Part shown: positions 17,512 through 25,753 of the stretch, one piece after another
How the letters are laid out: the number at the start of each line of letters is the position of its first letter
Numbering within the stretch: the first letter of the stretch is position 1
Origin: Actinophytocola sp044466355
GTDB taxonomy: Bacteria; Actinomycetota; Actinomycetes; Mycobacteriales; Pseudonocardiaceae
DNA: 64,000 nucleotides
Direction: 5' to 3'
Assembly (NCBI RefSeq): GCF_044466355.1
Contig: NZ_JBITMQ010000012.1
Span: 62,001 to 126,000 of the forward strand
Position numbers and translations under genes: made by a program
Notes under the pieces: generated by a model
Database searches by the model: none
The model's input: the letters and a program-made list of their open reading frames with translations, nothing else
What the model was told of the DNA's origin: nothing

Positions 17512-19293
17512 ATGGCACAGACAGTCGGTGATCACGTTCTCCAGCGGCTGCGGGAGTGGGGTGTGCGGCACGTGTTCGCCTACCCGGGTGACGGGATCAA
17601 CGGCCTGGTCACCGCCTTCGGGAGGGCTGACAACCAGCCGCGGTTCGTGCAGGTGCGGCACGAGGAGATGGCCGCGTTCGCGGCGGTGGGCTACGCGAAG
17701 TTCTCCGGCCGGACCGGGGTGTGCATGGCCACGTCCGGGCCCGGCGCGATCCACCTGTTGAACGGCCTCTACGACGCGAAGCTCGACCACGTGCCGGTCG
17801 TCGCGATCGTCGGCCAGACCGCGCGCAGCGCGATGGGCGGCAGCTACCAGCAGGAAGTCGATCTCCAGTCGCTGTTCAAGGACGTCGCGTCGGACTACCT
17901 CGTCGAGGTGAACGTGCCGGAGCAGCTGCCGAACGCACTCGACCGCGCCATGCGGGTCGCCGAGGCCAACCGTGCGCCGACGGCCGTGATCATCCCGAAC
18001 GACGTGCAGGAGAGCGATTACCAGCCGCCCCAGCACACGTTCAAGCACGTCCCCTCCAGCGCGCCCGGCACCGCGTGGGCGGCGCCCGTCGCGCCGGAGA
18101 GCGCTCTCTCGCAGGCCGCGGAGGTGCTCAACGCGGGGGAGAAGGTCGCCATCCTCGTCGGCCAGGGCGCACGCGGCGCGGCCGCGCAGGTGCGGGAGCT
18201 GGCCGAGCTGACCGGCGCCGGGGTGGCGAAGGCGTTGCTGGGCAAGGACGTGCTCTCCGACGAGCTGCCCTACGTCACCGGTTCGATCGGGCTGCTCGGC
18301 ACGCGGCCGAGCTACGAGCTGATGCGGGACTGCGACACGCTGCTGATCGTCGGGTCGAACTTCCCGTACAGCCAGTTCCTGCCGGAGTTCGGGCAGGCCC
18401 GCGCGGTGCAGATCGACATCGACGGCCGGTTCATCGGCATGCGCTACCCGACCGAGGTGAACCTCGTCGGCGACGCCGCGGCGACGCTGACCGCGTTGCT
18501 GCCGGAGGTCACCCGCAAGGAGGATCGTTCCTGGCGGGAGACCGTCGAGAAGAACGTCGCCGACTGGTGGTCCACAGTGGACAAACAGGTCGACGTGGAC
18601 GCCAAGCCGGTGAACCCGATGCGGATCGTCGCCGAGCTGTCCCGGCGCATCCCGGACGACGCGATCATCACCGCCGACTCCGGGTCGTCGACCAACTGGT
18701 ACGCGCGCAACCTCAAGATCCGCGAGGGCATGCTGGCGTCGCTGTCCGGCACGCTCGCCACCATGGGGCCCGGCGTCCCGTACGCGGTCGGCGCCAAGTT
18801 CGCCCACCCCGGCCGGCCCGTGATCGCGCTGGTCGGGGACGGTGCCATGCAGATGAACGGGATGGCGGAACTGATCACGATCGCCCACTACCGGCACCTG
18901 TGGGACGACCCGCGCTGCGTGGTCTGCGTGTTCCACAACAACGACCTCAACCAGGTCACGTGGGAGCTGCGGGCCATGGGCGGGGCGCCGAAGTTCGAGG
19001 AGTCCCAGACCCTGCCGGACGTCGACTACGCCGCGTTCGCCCGCTCGCTCGGCCTCGGCGGTGTCGTCGTCACCGAGCCCGGCGACCTCGGGACGGCATG
19101 GGAGAGCGCTCTCCGCGCGGACCGGCCGGTCGTGCTGGACGTCCACTGCGACCCCGAGGTGCCGCCGATCCCGCCGCACGCCACCTTCGAGCAGATGAAG
19201 TCGGTGACGGAGGCCCTGCTCAAGGGCGATCCGGAGGCGTTCCACCTGCTCGTGCAGGGCGCGAAGACCAAGTTGCAGGAACTGCGGCGATGA
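17512..19293 (+). CDS. Thiamine pyrophosphate enzyme, pyruvate oxidase/acetolactate synthase-like
   Basis: 593 residues in three domains: the N-terminal PYR domain with catalytic Glu51 (VRHEEMAAFAAVG), a central domain, and the C-terminal PP domain with the GDG...NN cofactor motif (GDGAMQMNGMAEL from 442 to HNNDLNQ). It is closest in style to the PoxB-like TPP-requiring enzymes that decarboxylate pyruvate; there is no membrane-binding tail that would prove PoxB. Its stop overlaps the aconitase start (ATGA), so the two are co-translated, linking pyruvate and citrate metabolism. It contains one exact and one near-exact GGAGAGCGCTCTCC, both read as ESAL. Confidence 0.88.
   Translation: MAQTVGDHVLQRLREWGVRHVFAYPGDGINGLVTAFGRADNQPRFVQVRHEEMAAFAAVGYAKFSGRTGVCMATSGPGAIHLLNGLYDAKLDHVPVVAIVGQTARSAMGGSYQQEVDLQSLFKDVASDYLVEVNVPEQLPNALDRAMRVAEANRAPTAVIIPNDVQESDYQPPQHTFKHVPSSAPGTAWAAPVAPESALSQAAEVLNAGEKVAILVGQGARGAAAQVRELAELTGAGVAKALLGKDVLSDELPYVTGSIGLLGTRPSYELMRDCDTLLIVGSNFPYSQFLPEFGQARAVQIDIDGRFIGMRYPTEVNLVGDAAATLTALLPEVTRKEDRSWRETVEKNVADWWSTVDKQVDVDAKPVNPMRIVAELSRRIPDDAIITADSGSSTNWYARNLKIREGMLASLSGTLATMGPGVPYAVGAKFAHPGRPVIALVGDGAMQMNGMAELITIAHYRHLWDDPRCVVCVFHNNDLNQVTWELRAMGGAPKFEESQTLPDVDYAAFARSLGLGGVVVTEPGDLGTAWESALRADRPVVLDVHCDPEVPPIPPHATFEQMKSVTEALLKGDPEAFHLLVQGAKTKLQELRR
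19101..19114. repeat. GGAGAGCGCTCTCC palindrome, copy 2
   Basis: Exact copy inside the TPP enzyme gene, read as ESAL. A second copy with one changed end base (GGAGAGCGCTCTCT) lies at 18096-18109 in the same gene, also read as ESAL. Confidence 0.9.
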
Positions 19294-21233
19294 GTGGCGG
19301 CACGGTCGCGCACAAGCTGATCGAGGCGCACCTGGTCGACGGCGAGCCGGAACCGGACTCGGAGATCGCTCTCCGCATCGACCAGACGCTGACGCAGGAC
19401 GCGACCGGCACGCTCGTCATGCAGGAGCTGGAGGCGCTCGGCCTCGACCGCGCCAGGACCGAGGTCAGCGTGCAGTACGTCGACCACAACCTGCTGCAGG
19501 CCGACGAACGCAACGCCGAGGACCACGAGTTCCTGCGATCGGCGTGCCGCCGCTACGGGCTGTGGTACTCGAAGCCGGGCAACGGGGTGTCGCACCCGAC
19601 GCACATGCAGCGCTTCGGCATCCCCGGCAAGAGCATGGTGGGCTCCGACTCCCACACGTGCGCTGCGGGCTCGCTGGGCATGCTGGCGATCGGCGTCGGC
19701 GGCCTCGAGGTGGCGATGGCCATCGCCGGGAAACCGCTCTACCTGCGCATGCCGCGGATCATGGGGGTGCGGCTGACCGGCGAGCTGCCGCCGTGGAGCT
19801 CCGCGAAGGACGTGATCCTGGAGATGCTGCGCAGGCACGGCGTGAAGGGCGGCCTGAACACGATCGTCGAGTACCACGGCCCGGGCGTCGCGACGTTGAG
19901 CGCGATGGACCGGCACGTGATCGCCAACATGGGTGCCGAGCTCGGTGCCACCACGACCGTGTTCCCCGCCGACGACGCCGTGCGCGCCTTCCTGCGCGCC
20001 GAGGACCGGGAGGACGACTTCGTCGCGCTGACGCCCGACGAGGACGCCGAGTACGACGTGACCGACCACCTCGACCTGTCCACCGTGGAACCGCTGGTGG
20101 CGCGGCCGTCGTCGCCGGGCAACGTGGTGCCGGTCCGGGAGGTCGCCGGTGAACCGGTGTCCCAGGTGGTGATCGGGTCCTCGGCGAACCCCGGGCTGCG
20201 TGACTTCGCGATCGCGGCCGCGATCGTGGCGGGCAGGCAGACCCGTGACGCGGTGAGCTTCGACGTCAACCCGTCGTCCCGGCAGATCTTCTCCGACCTC
20301 ACGAAGACGGGCGCGACGTTCGACCTCATCGCCGCCGGTGCGCGCATCCACCAGGCCGGCTGCCTCGGGTGCATCGGCATGGGCCAGGCGCCCGCCGTCG
20401 GACGGAACTCGCTGCGCACCTTCCCCCGCAACTTCCCGGGCCGCTCCGGCACCAAGGAGGACTCCGTGTGGCTCTGCTCGCCGGAGACCGCGGCCGCGTC
20501 CGCGTTGACCGGCGTCCTCACCGACCCGCGCGACCTGGGCATCGACTACCCGGAGATCGCTCTCCCGGCGCGCGCCACGGTCAACACGGCCATGCTCGTC
20601 CCGCCGCTGCCGCCCGACGAGGCCCAACACGAGGAGCTGGTGAAGGGTCCCAACATCTCGTCCCTGCCGGACTTCCCGCCGCTGCCCGACCGCATCGAGG
20701 GCCCGGTGCTGCTGAAGGTGGGCGACGACATCTCCACCGACGAGATCTCGCCCGCGGGGGCGCGGGCGCTGCCGTTCCGGTCGAACGTGCCGAAACTGGC
20801 CGACTTCACGTTCACCGGGGTCGACGAGGACTACCCGTCCCGGGCGCGTGCCGCCGCCGGCGGCCACGTGGTCGTCGGCGGCGAGAACTACGGGCAGGGC
20901 TCGTCCCGTGAGCACGCGGCCATCACCCCGCGCTACCTGGGCCTGCGCGCCGTGCTCGCGAAGTCGTTCGCCCGCATCCACTGGCAGAACCTGGCCAACT
21001 TCGGGGTCCTCGCGCTGGAGTTCACCGACCCGGCCGACTACGACCGCGTCGAGCAGGATGACGTGCTGGTCGTCGACGACCTCCGGAGAGCGCTCTCCGA
21101 GAGCCAGGAGGTGGACGTGCGCAACGAAACCAGGGACGAGCGCTACCGCGTGCGGCACCGCCTGTCGCCCCGGCAGGTGGAGGCGGTGATAGCGGGCGGC
21201 CGGATTCCGGTACTGGCTCGACAGCTGACCTGA
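19290..21233 (+). CDS. acn: Aconitate hydratase (short, two-part domain type)
   Basis: 647 residues. The catalytic half has the [4Fe-4S] ligands in DSHTCAAGSLG and HQAGCLGCIGMGQAP; the swivel half has the substrate-binding GQGSSREHA. The length is that of the shorter aconitase/homoaconitase group, not of the ~900-residue AcnA usual in actinobacteria, so this is probably a second aconitase or a paralogue for a related acid. It is translationally coupled to the TPP enzyme. One exact palindrome encodes RALS near the C-terminus, and two near copies (GGAGATCGCTCTCC at 19361 and 20552) also lie in it. Confidence 0.9.
   Translation: MSGGTVAHKLIEAHLVDGEPEPDSEIALRIDQTLTQDATGTLVMQELEALGLDRARTEVSVQYVDHNLLQADERNAEDHEFLRSACRRYGLWYSKPGNGVSHPTHMQRFGIPGKSMVGSDSHTCAAGSLGMLAIGVGGLEVAMAIAGKPLYLRMPRIMGVRLTGELPPWSSAKDVILEMLRRHGVKGGLNTIVEYHGPGVATLSAMDRHVIANMGAELGATTTVFPADDAVRAFLRAEDREDDFVALTPDEDAEYDVTDHLDLSTVEPLVARPSSPGNVVPVREVAGEPVSQVVIGSSANPGLRDFAIAAAIVAGRQTRDAVSFDVNPSSRQIFSDLTKTGATFDLIAAGARIHQAGCLGCIGMGQAPAVGRNSLRTFPRNFPGRSGTKEDSVWLCSPETAAASALTGVLTDPRDLGIDYPEIALPARATVNTAMLVPPLPPDEAQHEELVKGPNISSLPDFPPLPDRIEGPVLLKVGDDISTDEISPAGARALPFRSNVPKLADFTFTGVDEDYPSRARAAAGGHVVVGGENYGQGSSREHAAITPRYLGLRAVLAKSFARIHWQNLANFGVLALEFTDPADYDRVEQDDVLVVDDLRRALSESQEVDVRNETRDERYRVRHRLSPRQVEAVIAGGRIPVLARQLT
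21085..21098. repeat. GGAGAGCGCTCTCC palindrome, copy 3
   Basis: Exact copy inside the aconitase gene, read as RALS. Confidence 0.9.
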
Positions 21234-21317
21234 TCGGGCAGTAGAGGACGTCACGGGGCCGGACGTCATGCCAGCACGCCGGGCGAACGCCGCTTCGCCG
21301 AGCGCGAACGTGTCCCC

Positions 21318-21331
21318 GGAGAGCGGTTTCC
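21318..21331. repeat. Variant palindrome GGAGAGCGGTTTCC
   Basis: Subtype of the iterated palindrome, 20 bases upstream of the glycosyltransferase start and partly over its promoter. The same 14-mer recurs at 22217, 42449 and (complement) 47155. Confidence 0.8.
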
Positions 21332-21350
21332 GCCGCGTACGTTGACGCGC

Positions 21351-22358
21351 ATGCGCCTCCTGTTCGCCAGCCTCGCCTCCGTCGGGCACACTTACCCGCT
21401 GATCCCGCTCGCCGTCGCCGCGCGGGAGGCCGGGCACGAGGTGCACTTCGCGGCGGGGGAGTCGGTCCACGACGCGTTGGGAAAGAGCGCTCTCCGGCCG
21501 TTCCGGCCCGCGGTGGCGTACTACGACATCTACGCCGAGGACATCGCACCCGACCTGGCGCGGCTGCGGCCGGACCTCGTGATCCACGGGTGGGGTGTGC
21601 CCGGCGTCGCCGACGCCGCGCGTGCCGCCGGGATTCCAGGTCTGTGGCACGGTTTCGGGCGCATGTTCCCCGACGGCATCGGGCTCGACCGGCCGCTGCG
21701 CACCGGCCTCCCGCACGTCGACATCTGCCCGCCGTCGCTGCAGGACAAGGACTTCCTCGACACGGAGCAGCGGATCGCGCTGCGCCCGGTCCCGTACGCC
21801 GAGGCCGGGGAGCGCTTTCCCGGGCCGCTCGTCTACCTCACGCTCGGCACCGCGTTCGGCACCCCCGAGCTGCTCACCACCGCCCTGGAGGGCCTGGCCA
21901 TGCTGCGTGCGACCGTCGTGGTCGCGACCGGACGGGTACGCCCCGAGGAGCTGGGCGAGGTGCCGGAGAACGTGATCCCGCGGGCGTGGGTGTCGCAGGC
22001 GGAGCTGCTCCCGCACGCCGACCTGGTCGTCCACCACGGCGGCAGCGGCACCACACTCGGCGCGCTCGCGGCCGGTGTGCCGCAGCTGGTGCTGCCGCAG
22101 GGGGCCGACCAGTTCGCGAACGCCGACGCGCTCGTCACGTCCGGTGCCGCGCTGCGCCTGCTCCCGGACGAGGTGTCCACGGCCGCGGTCGCCACGTGCG
22201 CCGCGACGCTGCGACGGGAGAGCGGTTTCCGAGACGCCGCGCGTGCGCTCGCGGACGAGATCGCCCACCTGCCTTCGCCTGCCGAGGTGGTCGAGCGGCT
22301 CACCGCATCCGCGCGCCCGCCCGAACGACACGGGCAGGTCGGTCAGTCGCGCGAGTGA
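21351..22358 (+). CDS. GT1-family (UGT-like) glycosyltransferase
   Basis: 335 residues. The N-terminal acceptor domain begins MRLLFASLASVGHTYPLIPLA, with the family's conserved GHTYP turn; the C-terminal nucleotide-sugar domain ends in the signature HHGGSGTTLGALAAGVPQLV. About 40-60 residues seem to be missing between the two domains compared with the usual 380-400, in the region after FGRMFPDGIG. The ATG lies seven bases after TACGTT (leaderless). No natural-product cluster is visible nearby, so the acceptor is unknown. The end overlaps the convergent terC by 16 bases. A GGAGAGCGGTTTCC copy encodes ESGF. Confidence 0.85.
   Translation: MRLLFASLASVGHTYPLIPLAVAAREAGHEVHFAAGESVHDALGKSALRPFRPAVAYYDIYAEDIAPDLARLRPDLVIHGWGVPGVADAARAAGIPGLWHGFGRMFPDGIGLDRPLRTGLPHVDICPPSLQDKDFLDTEQRIALRPVPYAEAGERFPGPLVYLTLGTAFGTPELLTTALEGLAMLRATVVVATGRVRPEELGEVPENVIPRAWVSQAELLPHADLVVHHGGSGTTLGALAAGVPQLVLPQGADQFANADALVTSGAALRLLPDEVSTAAVATCAATLRRESGFRDAARALADEIAHLPSPAEVVERLTASARPPERHGQVGQSRE
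22217..22230. repeat. Variant palindrome GGAGAGCGGTTTCC
   Basis: Inside the glycosyltransferase gene, read as ESGF. Confidence 0.8.
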
Positions 22359-23353
22359 TCGCGCTCACCCGTCCGGTGCGCGCGCAGCGAACCGGGGTGC
22401 GCCTTCGCCGTCGGGTCCCCACGCGTCTTGAGCAGGCTCGCGACCGTGACCACGGTGAGCACGACGACGATCACCCCGAGGCTGAGCGGCGTGGGGATCT
22501 CCGGGACGCGTTCGTCGATGTCCACGTGCGCCCAGTGCAGGATCAGCTTCACGCCGATGAACGCGAGGATCAGCGCCAGACCGGTCGACAGGTACACGAG
22601 CCGGTCCAGCAACCCCTTCACGAGGAAGAACAACGCGCGCAACCCGAGCAGCGCGAACGCGTTCGCGACGAACACGATGTAGGACTCGCTGGTGACGCCG
22701 AAGACTGCGGGGATCGAGTCCAGCGCGAACAGCAGGTCGATGCTGCCGATCGCGACGAGGACGACCATCAGCGGTGTGACCACCCGCCGCCCGTCGACGC
22801 GGGTGACCAGCTTGCCGTCGACGTACTCGTCGGTCAGCGGTAGCACCCGCCGCGCGGCCTTGACCATGACGTTGTCCTCGACGTCCGGGTCCTCGTCGCG
22901 GTGGCGGAACAACTGCACCGCGGTGACGATCAGGAGCAGGCCGAACAGCAGGAACATGAAGGAGAACAAGGAAAGCAGCGTCGCGCCGAGCGCGATGAAG
23001 ATCGCCCGCATCACCAGCGCGAGCACGATGCCGAACGTCAGCACCTTGTGCTGGTGCTCCTCCGGCACCGCGAACGTGGTCATCACGATCACGAACACGA
23101 ACAAGTTGTCGACCGAGAGGCTCTTCTCGACGATGTACCCCGCGAAGTACTCGGTGCCGTACTCGCCGCCGTACGTCAGCGCGAACCACACCCCGAACGC
23201 GACCGCGACGAGGATGTAGAACACCGACCACGCCGTCGCCTCGCCGAACCCGACCTTGTGCGGCCGCAGCGCGGCGATCACGAGGTCCACCGCGAGCAGG
23301 GCGACGATCAGTCCGATCGTGACGATCCAGGTCAGTCCGCTGATGTCGAGCAC
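22343..23353 (-). CDS. terC: TerC/Alx-family integral membrane protein
   Basis: 336 residues, seven to nine membrane helices, with the two family signatures EKSLSVDNLFVF (about 75-86) and IDLLFALDSIPAVFG (about 205-219). The acidic residues in these helices are thought to bind metal; TerC relatives take part in manganese export and loading of exported metalloproteins, or tellurium resistance. The C-terminus is a charged cytoplasmic tail. No yybP-ykoY manganese riboswitch fits in the 47 bases upstream. The start is GTG. Confidence 0.92.
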   Translation of the reverse strand: MLDISGLTWIVTIGLIVALLAVDLVIAALRPHKVGFGEATAWSVFYILVAVAFGVWFALTYGGEYGTEYFAGYIVEKSLSVDNLFVFVIVMTTFAVPEEHQHKVLTFGIVLALVMRAIFIALGATLLSLFSFMFLLFGLLLIVTAVQLFRHRDEDPDVEDNVMVKAARRVLPLTDEYVDGKLVTRVDGRRVVTPLMVVLVAIGSIDLLFALDSIPAVFGVTSESYIVFVANAFALLGLRALFFLVKGLLDRLVYLSTGLALILAFIGVKLILHWAHVDIDERVPEIPTPLSLGVIVVVLTVVTVASLLKTRGDPTAKAHPGSLRAHRTGERDHSRD

Positions 23354-23400
23354 CCGCCGATCCTCGCCCGCGACGGCGCGGCCCGCACGACGAGCAGGGG

Positions 23401-23955
23401 TTACCGGGTGAAACGGTCGAGCAGCAGCGCCAGCCGCTGGTCGTGGCCGGCGCGAGGGATGCGGGCGTCGCGGGTCAGGGTCGTCAGGCCGTGCAGGGCG
23501 GCCCAGAAGGTCTCGGTCAGCAGGCCGACGTCCTCGCCGTCCGCGTGGGGGCGGACCGCGTCGGCGATCGCGTCGAAGCCGGCGTGCAGGGCGGCCGGCG
23601 CGGCGGGGCTCGCGAACGGCAGGTCGACCGACTGGTTGAACATCGCGTCGTAGAGCGCGGGCCGTCGCTCGGCGAACGACACGTAGGCGACGGCGACCGC
23701 GGCCAGACCGGACGGGACCACGGCACGCAGCTCCTCCGCGAGATCGGCGAAGCCCTCCACCGCGACCGCCGTCATGATCGCGTCCTTGCCCTTGAAATGG
23801 CTGTACAGCACGGGCTGGCTGTACTCGACCTCCTCGGCGAGCCGCCGGGTGGTGACCGCGTCCCAGCCTTCCGCCTCCGCCAGCTCACGCGCCGCCGTGA
23901 TGATCAGCCGCTCACGCTCGGCGCGTTCGCGCTCCCGGCGCGCCTGTATCGACAT
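23401..23955 (-). CDS. TetR/AcrR-family transcriptional regulator
   Basis: 184 residues. The N-terminal HTH (ERERLIITAARELAEAEGWD, then VTTRRLAEEVEYSQPVLYSH) is a standard TetR DNA-binding domain and the rest is an all-helical ligand domain. It is divergent from a DUF4267 membrane protein. The intergenic DNA has two 15-bp inverted copies of CTAGCAGTGCTAGCG; one covers its TAGACT -10 box (seven bases before the ATG, leaderless), so it should repress itself and the neighbour. Confidence 0.93.
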   Translation of the reverse strand: MSIQARRERERAERERLIITAARELAEAEGWDAVTTRRLAEEVEYSQPVLYSHFKGKDAIMTAVAVEGFADLAEELRAVVPSGLAAVAVAYVSFAERRPALYDAMFNQSVDLPFASPAAPAALHAGFDAIADAVRPHADGEDVGLLTETFWAALHGLTTLTRDARIPRAGHDQRLALLLDRFTR

Positions 23956-23965
23956 GACCCAGAGT

Positions 23966-24028
23966 CTAGCAGTGCTAGCGCACGTGTCAGTGCTCTGCTA
24001 GCGTCGACACTGTCGCTAGCACTGCTAG
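23966..24028. promoter_or_regulatory. Double operator of the TetR regulator
   Basis: CTAGCAGTGCTAGCG (23966-23980) and its exact reverse complement CGCTAGCACTGCTAG (24014-24028), 33 bases apart. Each arm is a near-palindrome (TAGCA/TGCTA), as TetR dimers prefer. The left arm covers the regulator's -10; the right arm ends six bases before the GGAGG of the DUF4267 gene. Confidence 0.8.
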
Positions 24029-24043
24029 AAATCGGAGGATCGC

Positions 24044-24409
24044 ATGCTCACCCACCTCGCCTACGGGCTCGCCATCGTGCTCAACCTGTTCGTCCTGTAC
24101 ATCGGACTGCGGTTCCTGTTCGCGCCCCGCGCCGCGGCCGCCGGCTACGGCGTGCCGGCGACCGAACGCGCCTTCCTCACCGTCAAGGGACTGCGCGACG
24201 GCAGCTACGGCCTGCTCGGCCTCGCGCTGCTGGCGTTCGTCGGCGCGCAGGCGGGGGCGTGGTTCATGCTCGTCGTGGCGCTGAACCCGTTGGGGGACAC
24301 GGTTGTCGTGCTCCGCAACGGCGGCACCAGAGCCGTCGCGTTCGGCATCCACCTCGCGACGGCGATCGTCGTGCTCGGCAGCGCCGCGCTGCTGTTCGCC
24401 GTGAGTTGA
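24044..24409 (+). CDS. DUF4267-type small membrane protein
   Basis: 121 residues with four predicted membrane helices, resembling the DUF4267 family (LTHLAYGLAIVLNLFVLYIG; FLTVKGLRDGSYGLLGLALL; GDTVVVLRNGGTRAVAFGIH). The molecular role of the family is not known. It is preceded by GGAGG and controlled, by position, by the divergent TetR regulator through the double operator. TetR/DUF4267 pairs are frequent in actinobacteria, which suggests inducible expression in response to a small hydrophobic compound. Confidence 0.8.
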   Translation: MLTHLAYGLAIVLNLFVLYIGLRFLFAPRAAAAGYGVPATERAFLTVKGLRDGSYGLLGLALLAFVGAQAGAWFMLVVALNPLGDTVVVLRNGGTRAVAFGIHLATAIVVLGSAALLFAVS

Positions 24410-24488
24410 GCGGGCCATCGATTCCGTCGATGGCGGGCAGCGCGAACGAGTGTTGGACCGGCCGTCCGCCGGGGCGAACACTCAGGAC

Positions 24489-24689
24489 ATGGCTGGAAAT
24501 CAGGACGGTTCCGGGCGGCTGCTGCTCGCCTTCGGCGCCCGGGTGCTCGTCCTGGCGGCGTTCGTGGGCTTGGCGGGCTGGGTGCCGCTGCTGCTGTTCT
24601 TCGCGGTCCTGGGCGGCTGGCTCGTGAGGTGCGCCAGCAACGCCCGCGCCGCGGGGTTCGACGGGACGGAGGAGCGGCCCGCGAGGTAG
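24489..24689 (+). CDS. Possible small membrane protein (antisense to the LysR gene tail)
   Basis: 66 codons (MAGNQDGSGRLLLAFG...) with a strongly hydrophobic middle (LVLAAFVGLAGWVPLLLFFAVLGGWLV). It overlaps the last 63 codons of the LysR gene on the other strand, which encode a Ser/Thr/Arg/Pro-rich tail beyond the usual LysR end. Either this small gene is real and the LysR tail is a by-product, or the reverse. No clear Shine-Dalgarno sequence. Confidence 0.35.
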   Translation: MAGNQDGSGRLLLAFGARVLVLAAFVGLAGWVPLLLFFAVLGGWLVRCASNARAAGFDGTEERPAR

Positions 24690-25480
24690 ATCGTGCGGGT
24701 CAGGTCCCCGTCGGCCACGGTGGCGTGTGTCAGGCCGGTCCGTTCCGCCACGCGCTGCGGCACGACGGTCACCCCGAGTCCCGCGGCGACCAGGTCCAGG
24801 AGCAGCGGGACGTGGGTGGCCTCGCACACCGGGTTGCGCCGCAGCCCCGCGTCAGCGAACCGGCGGCGCACCATCTCCTGCATGCCGCTGCCGGACAGGT
24901 CCACGAACGGCTCACCGTCCAGATCGGACAGTCGCACCCGCTGCCTGCCCGCGAGCCGGTGACCCGGGTGCGTCACCAGCACGAGCTGCTGCTGCCAGGT
25001 GGCGAAGACGGCGAGGTCGGTCGGCAGCGGCCCGTCGGCGGCCAGGTAGGCGAGGTCGAGCGACCCGTCGGCGACCGCGGCGGCGAGCGCGGGCACGAGC
25101 CCGTCACGCACGTGGATCTGGACGCCTTCGTGCCTGCGCCGGAACTCGCCGAGCTCACGCGGCAGGTCGACCATCGTCAGGGCCTGGATCGTGCCGATCG
25201 ACACCCGGCCCCTGGCGAGCCCGAGGACCGCGGCGACCTCCCCGCGCGCCGCGTCGGCATCGGCCACCATCCGGTGGGCGACCGGCAACAGCGCCCGGCC
25301 CGCCTCGGTGAGCAGCACGCCCCGGCTGGTCCGTTCGAACAACGGCGCGCCCAGGTCCGCCTCCAACTTGCGCACCGACGCCGACAGCGCCGACTGCACG
25401 ATGTGGACCTCCTGAGCGGCCGAGGTGAACCCGGAACACCGCACGACGGCGAGGAAGTGCTCGATCTGCCGCAACTCCAT
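24500..25480 (-). CDS. LysR-family transcriptional regulator
   Basis: 326 residues. The HTH (MELRQIEHFLAVVRCSGFTS, AAQEVHIVQSALSASVRKLE) and the two-lobed substrate-binding domain (about 90-285) are complete. About 45 extra residues at the C-terminus (TAKNSSSGTQPAKPTNAART...) are low-complexity and antisense to a hydrophobic small ORF, so the domain proper ends around residue 283. The ATG start aligns with typical LysR N-termini. It is divergent from ilvD across the repeat/DnaA-box region; whether it regulates ilvD cannot be told. Confidence 0.9.
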   Translation of the reverse strand: MELRQIEHFLAVVRCSGFTSAAQEVHIVQSALSASVRKLEADLGAPLFERTSRGVLLTEAGRALLPVAHRMVADADAARGEVAAVLGLARGRVSIGTIQALTMVDLPRELGEFRRRHEGVQIHVRDGLVPALAAAVADGSLDLAYLAADGPLPTDLAVFATWQQQLVLVTHPGHRLAGRQRVRLSDLDGEPFVDLSGSGMQEMVRRRFADAGLRRNPVCEATHVPLLLDLVAAGLGVTVVPQRVAERTGLTHATVADGDLTRTIYLAGRSSVPSNPAARALLAHLTSQPPRTAKNSSSGTQPAKPTNAARTSTRAPKASSSRPEPS

Positions 25481-25563
25481 GCCGCGATGGTCCCCTACGG
25501 CGTACGGCTGGTCACGAGGTCGCGGCCGAAACGCCGACAACCCGGAATCCGCCGAGACGGGCC

Positions 25564-25630
25564 GCCCAGTACGTCACCTCAAGCCCCACCCGATCCCGGG
25601 GGCCACCCGCCTTGCCAGTCTACCAGTGGG
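25564..25630. repeat. 67-bp dispersed repeat, copy A
   Basis: From GCCCAGTACGTCACC to CTACCAGTGGG. Matches 66 of 67 bases with 41515-41581 in the same orientation; the only difference is C/A at the twelfth base. The motif CCAGT appears three times, the centre contains CCCGGG, and the complementary strand has four G-runs. It sits between the divergent LysR and ilvD genes, 31 bases before a DnaA-box pair. Not an insertion sequence, not coding, and not a tRNA. Confidence 0.9.
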
Positions 25631-25660
25631 GGCCGACAAAATCGGGCGGCTGAGCGGAAC

Positions 25661-25688
25661 TGTGGACAACCGGACCACCTGTGGACAA
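25661..25688. promoter_or_regulatory. Pair of perfect DnaA boxes, copy A
   Basis: TGTGGACAA (reverse complement TTGTCCACA, the high-G+C actinobacterial DnaA box) at 25661-25669 and 25680-25688, same orientation, starts 19 bp apart. They belong to a composite element with the 67-bp repeat upstream and lie 65 bases before ilvD. Confidence 0.75.
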
Positions 25689-25753
25689 CTCGTGCCGACA
25701 GCGCCGTGGCGCTCTACGGTTGAGCGTGACCCGTCCACCGTGGGGAGGCGTCC

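Noticed and set aside
23354..23400. Manganese (yybP-ykoY) riboswitch before terC
   Set aside because: Only 47 bases lie between terC and the upstream gene and no matching stems were seen.
25564..25630. 67-bp repeat as a tRNA fragment or attachment site
   Set aside because: No cloverleaf arms or T-loop consensus could be found, and no integrase lies near either copy.
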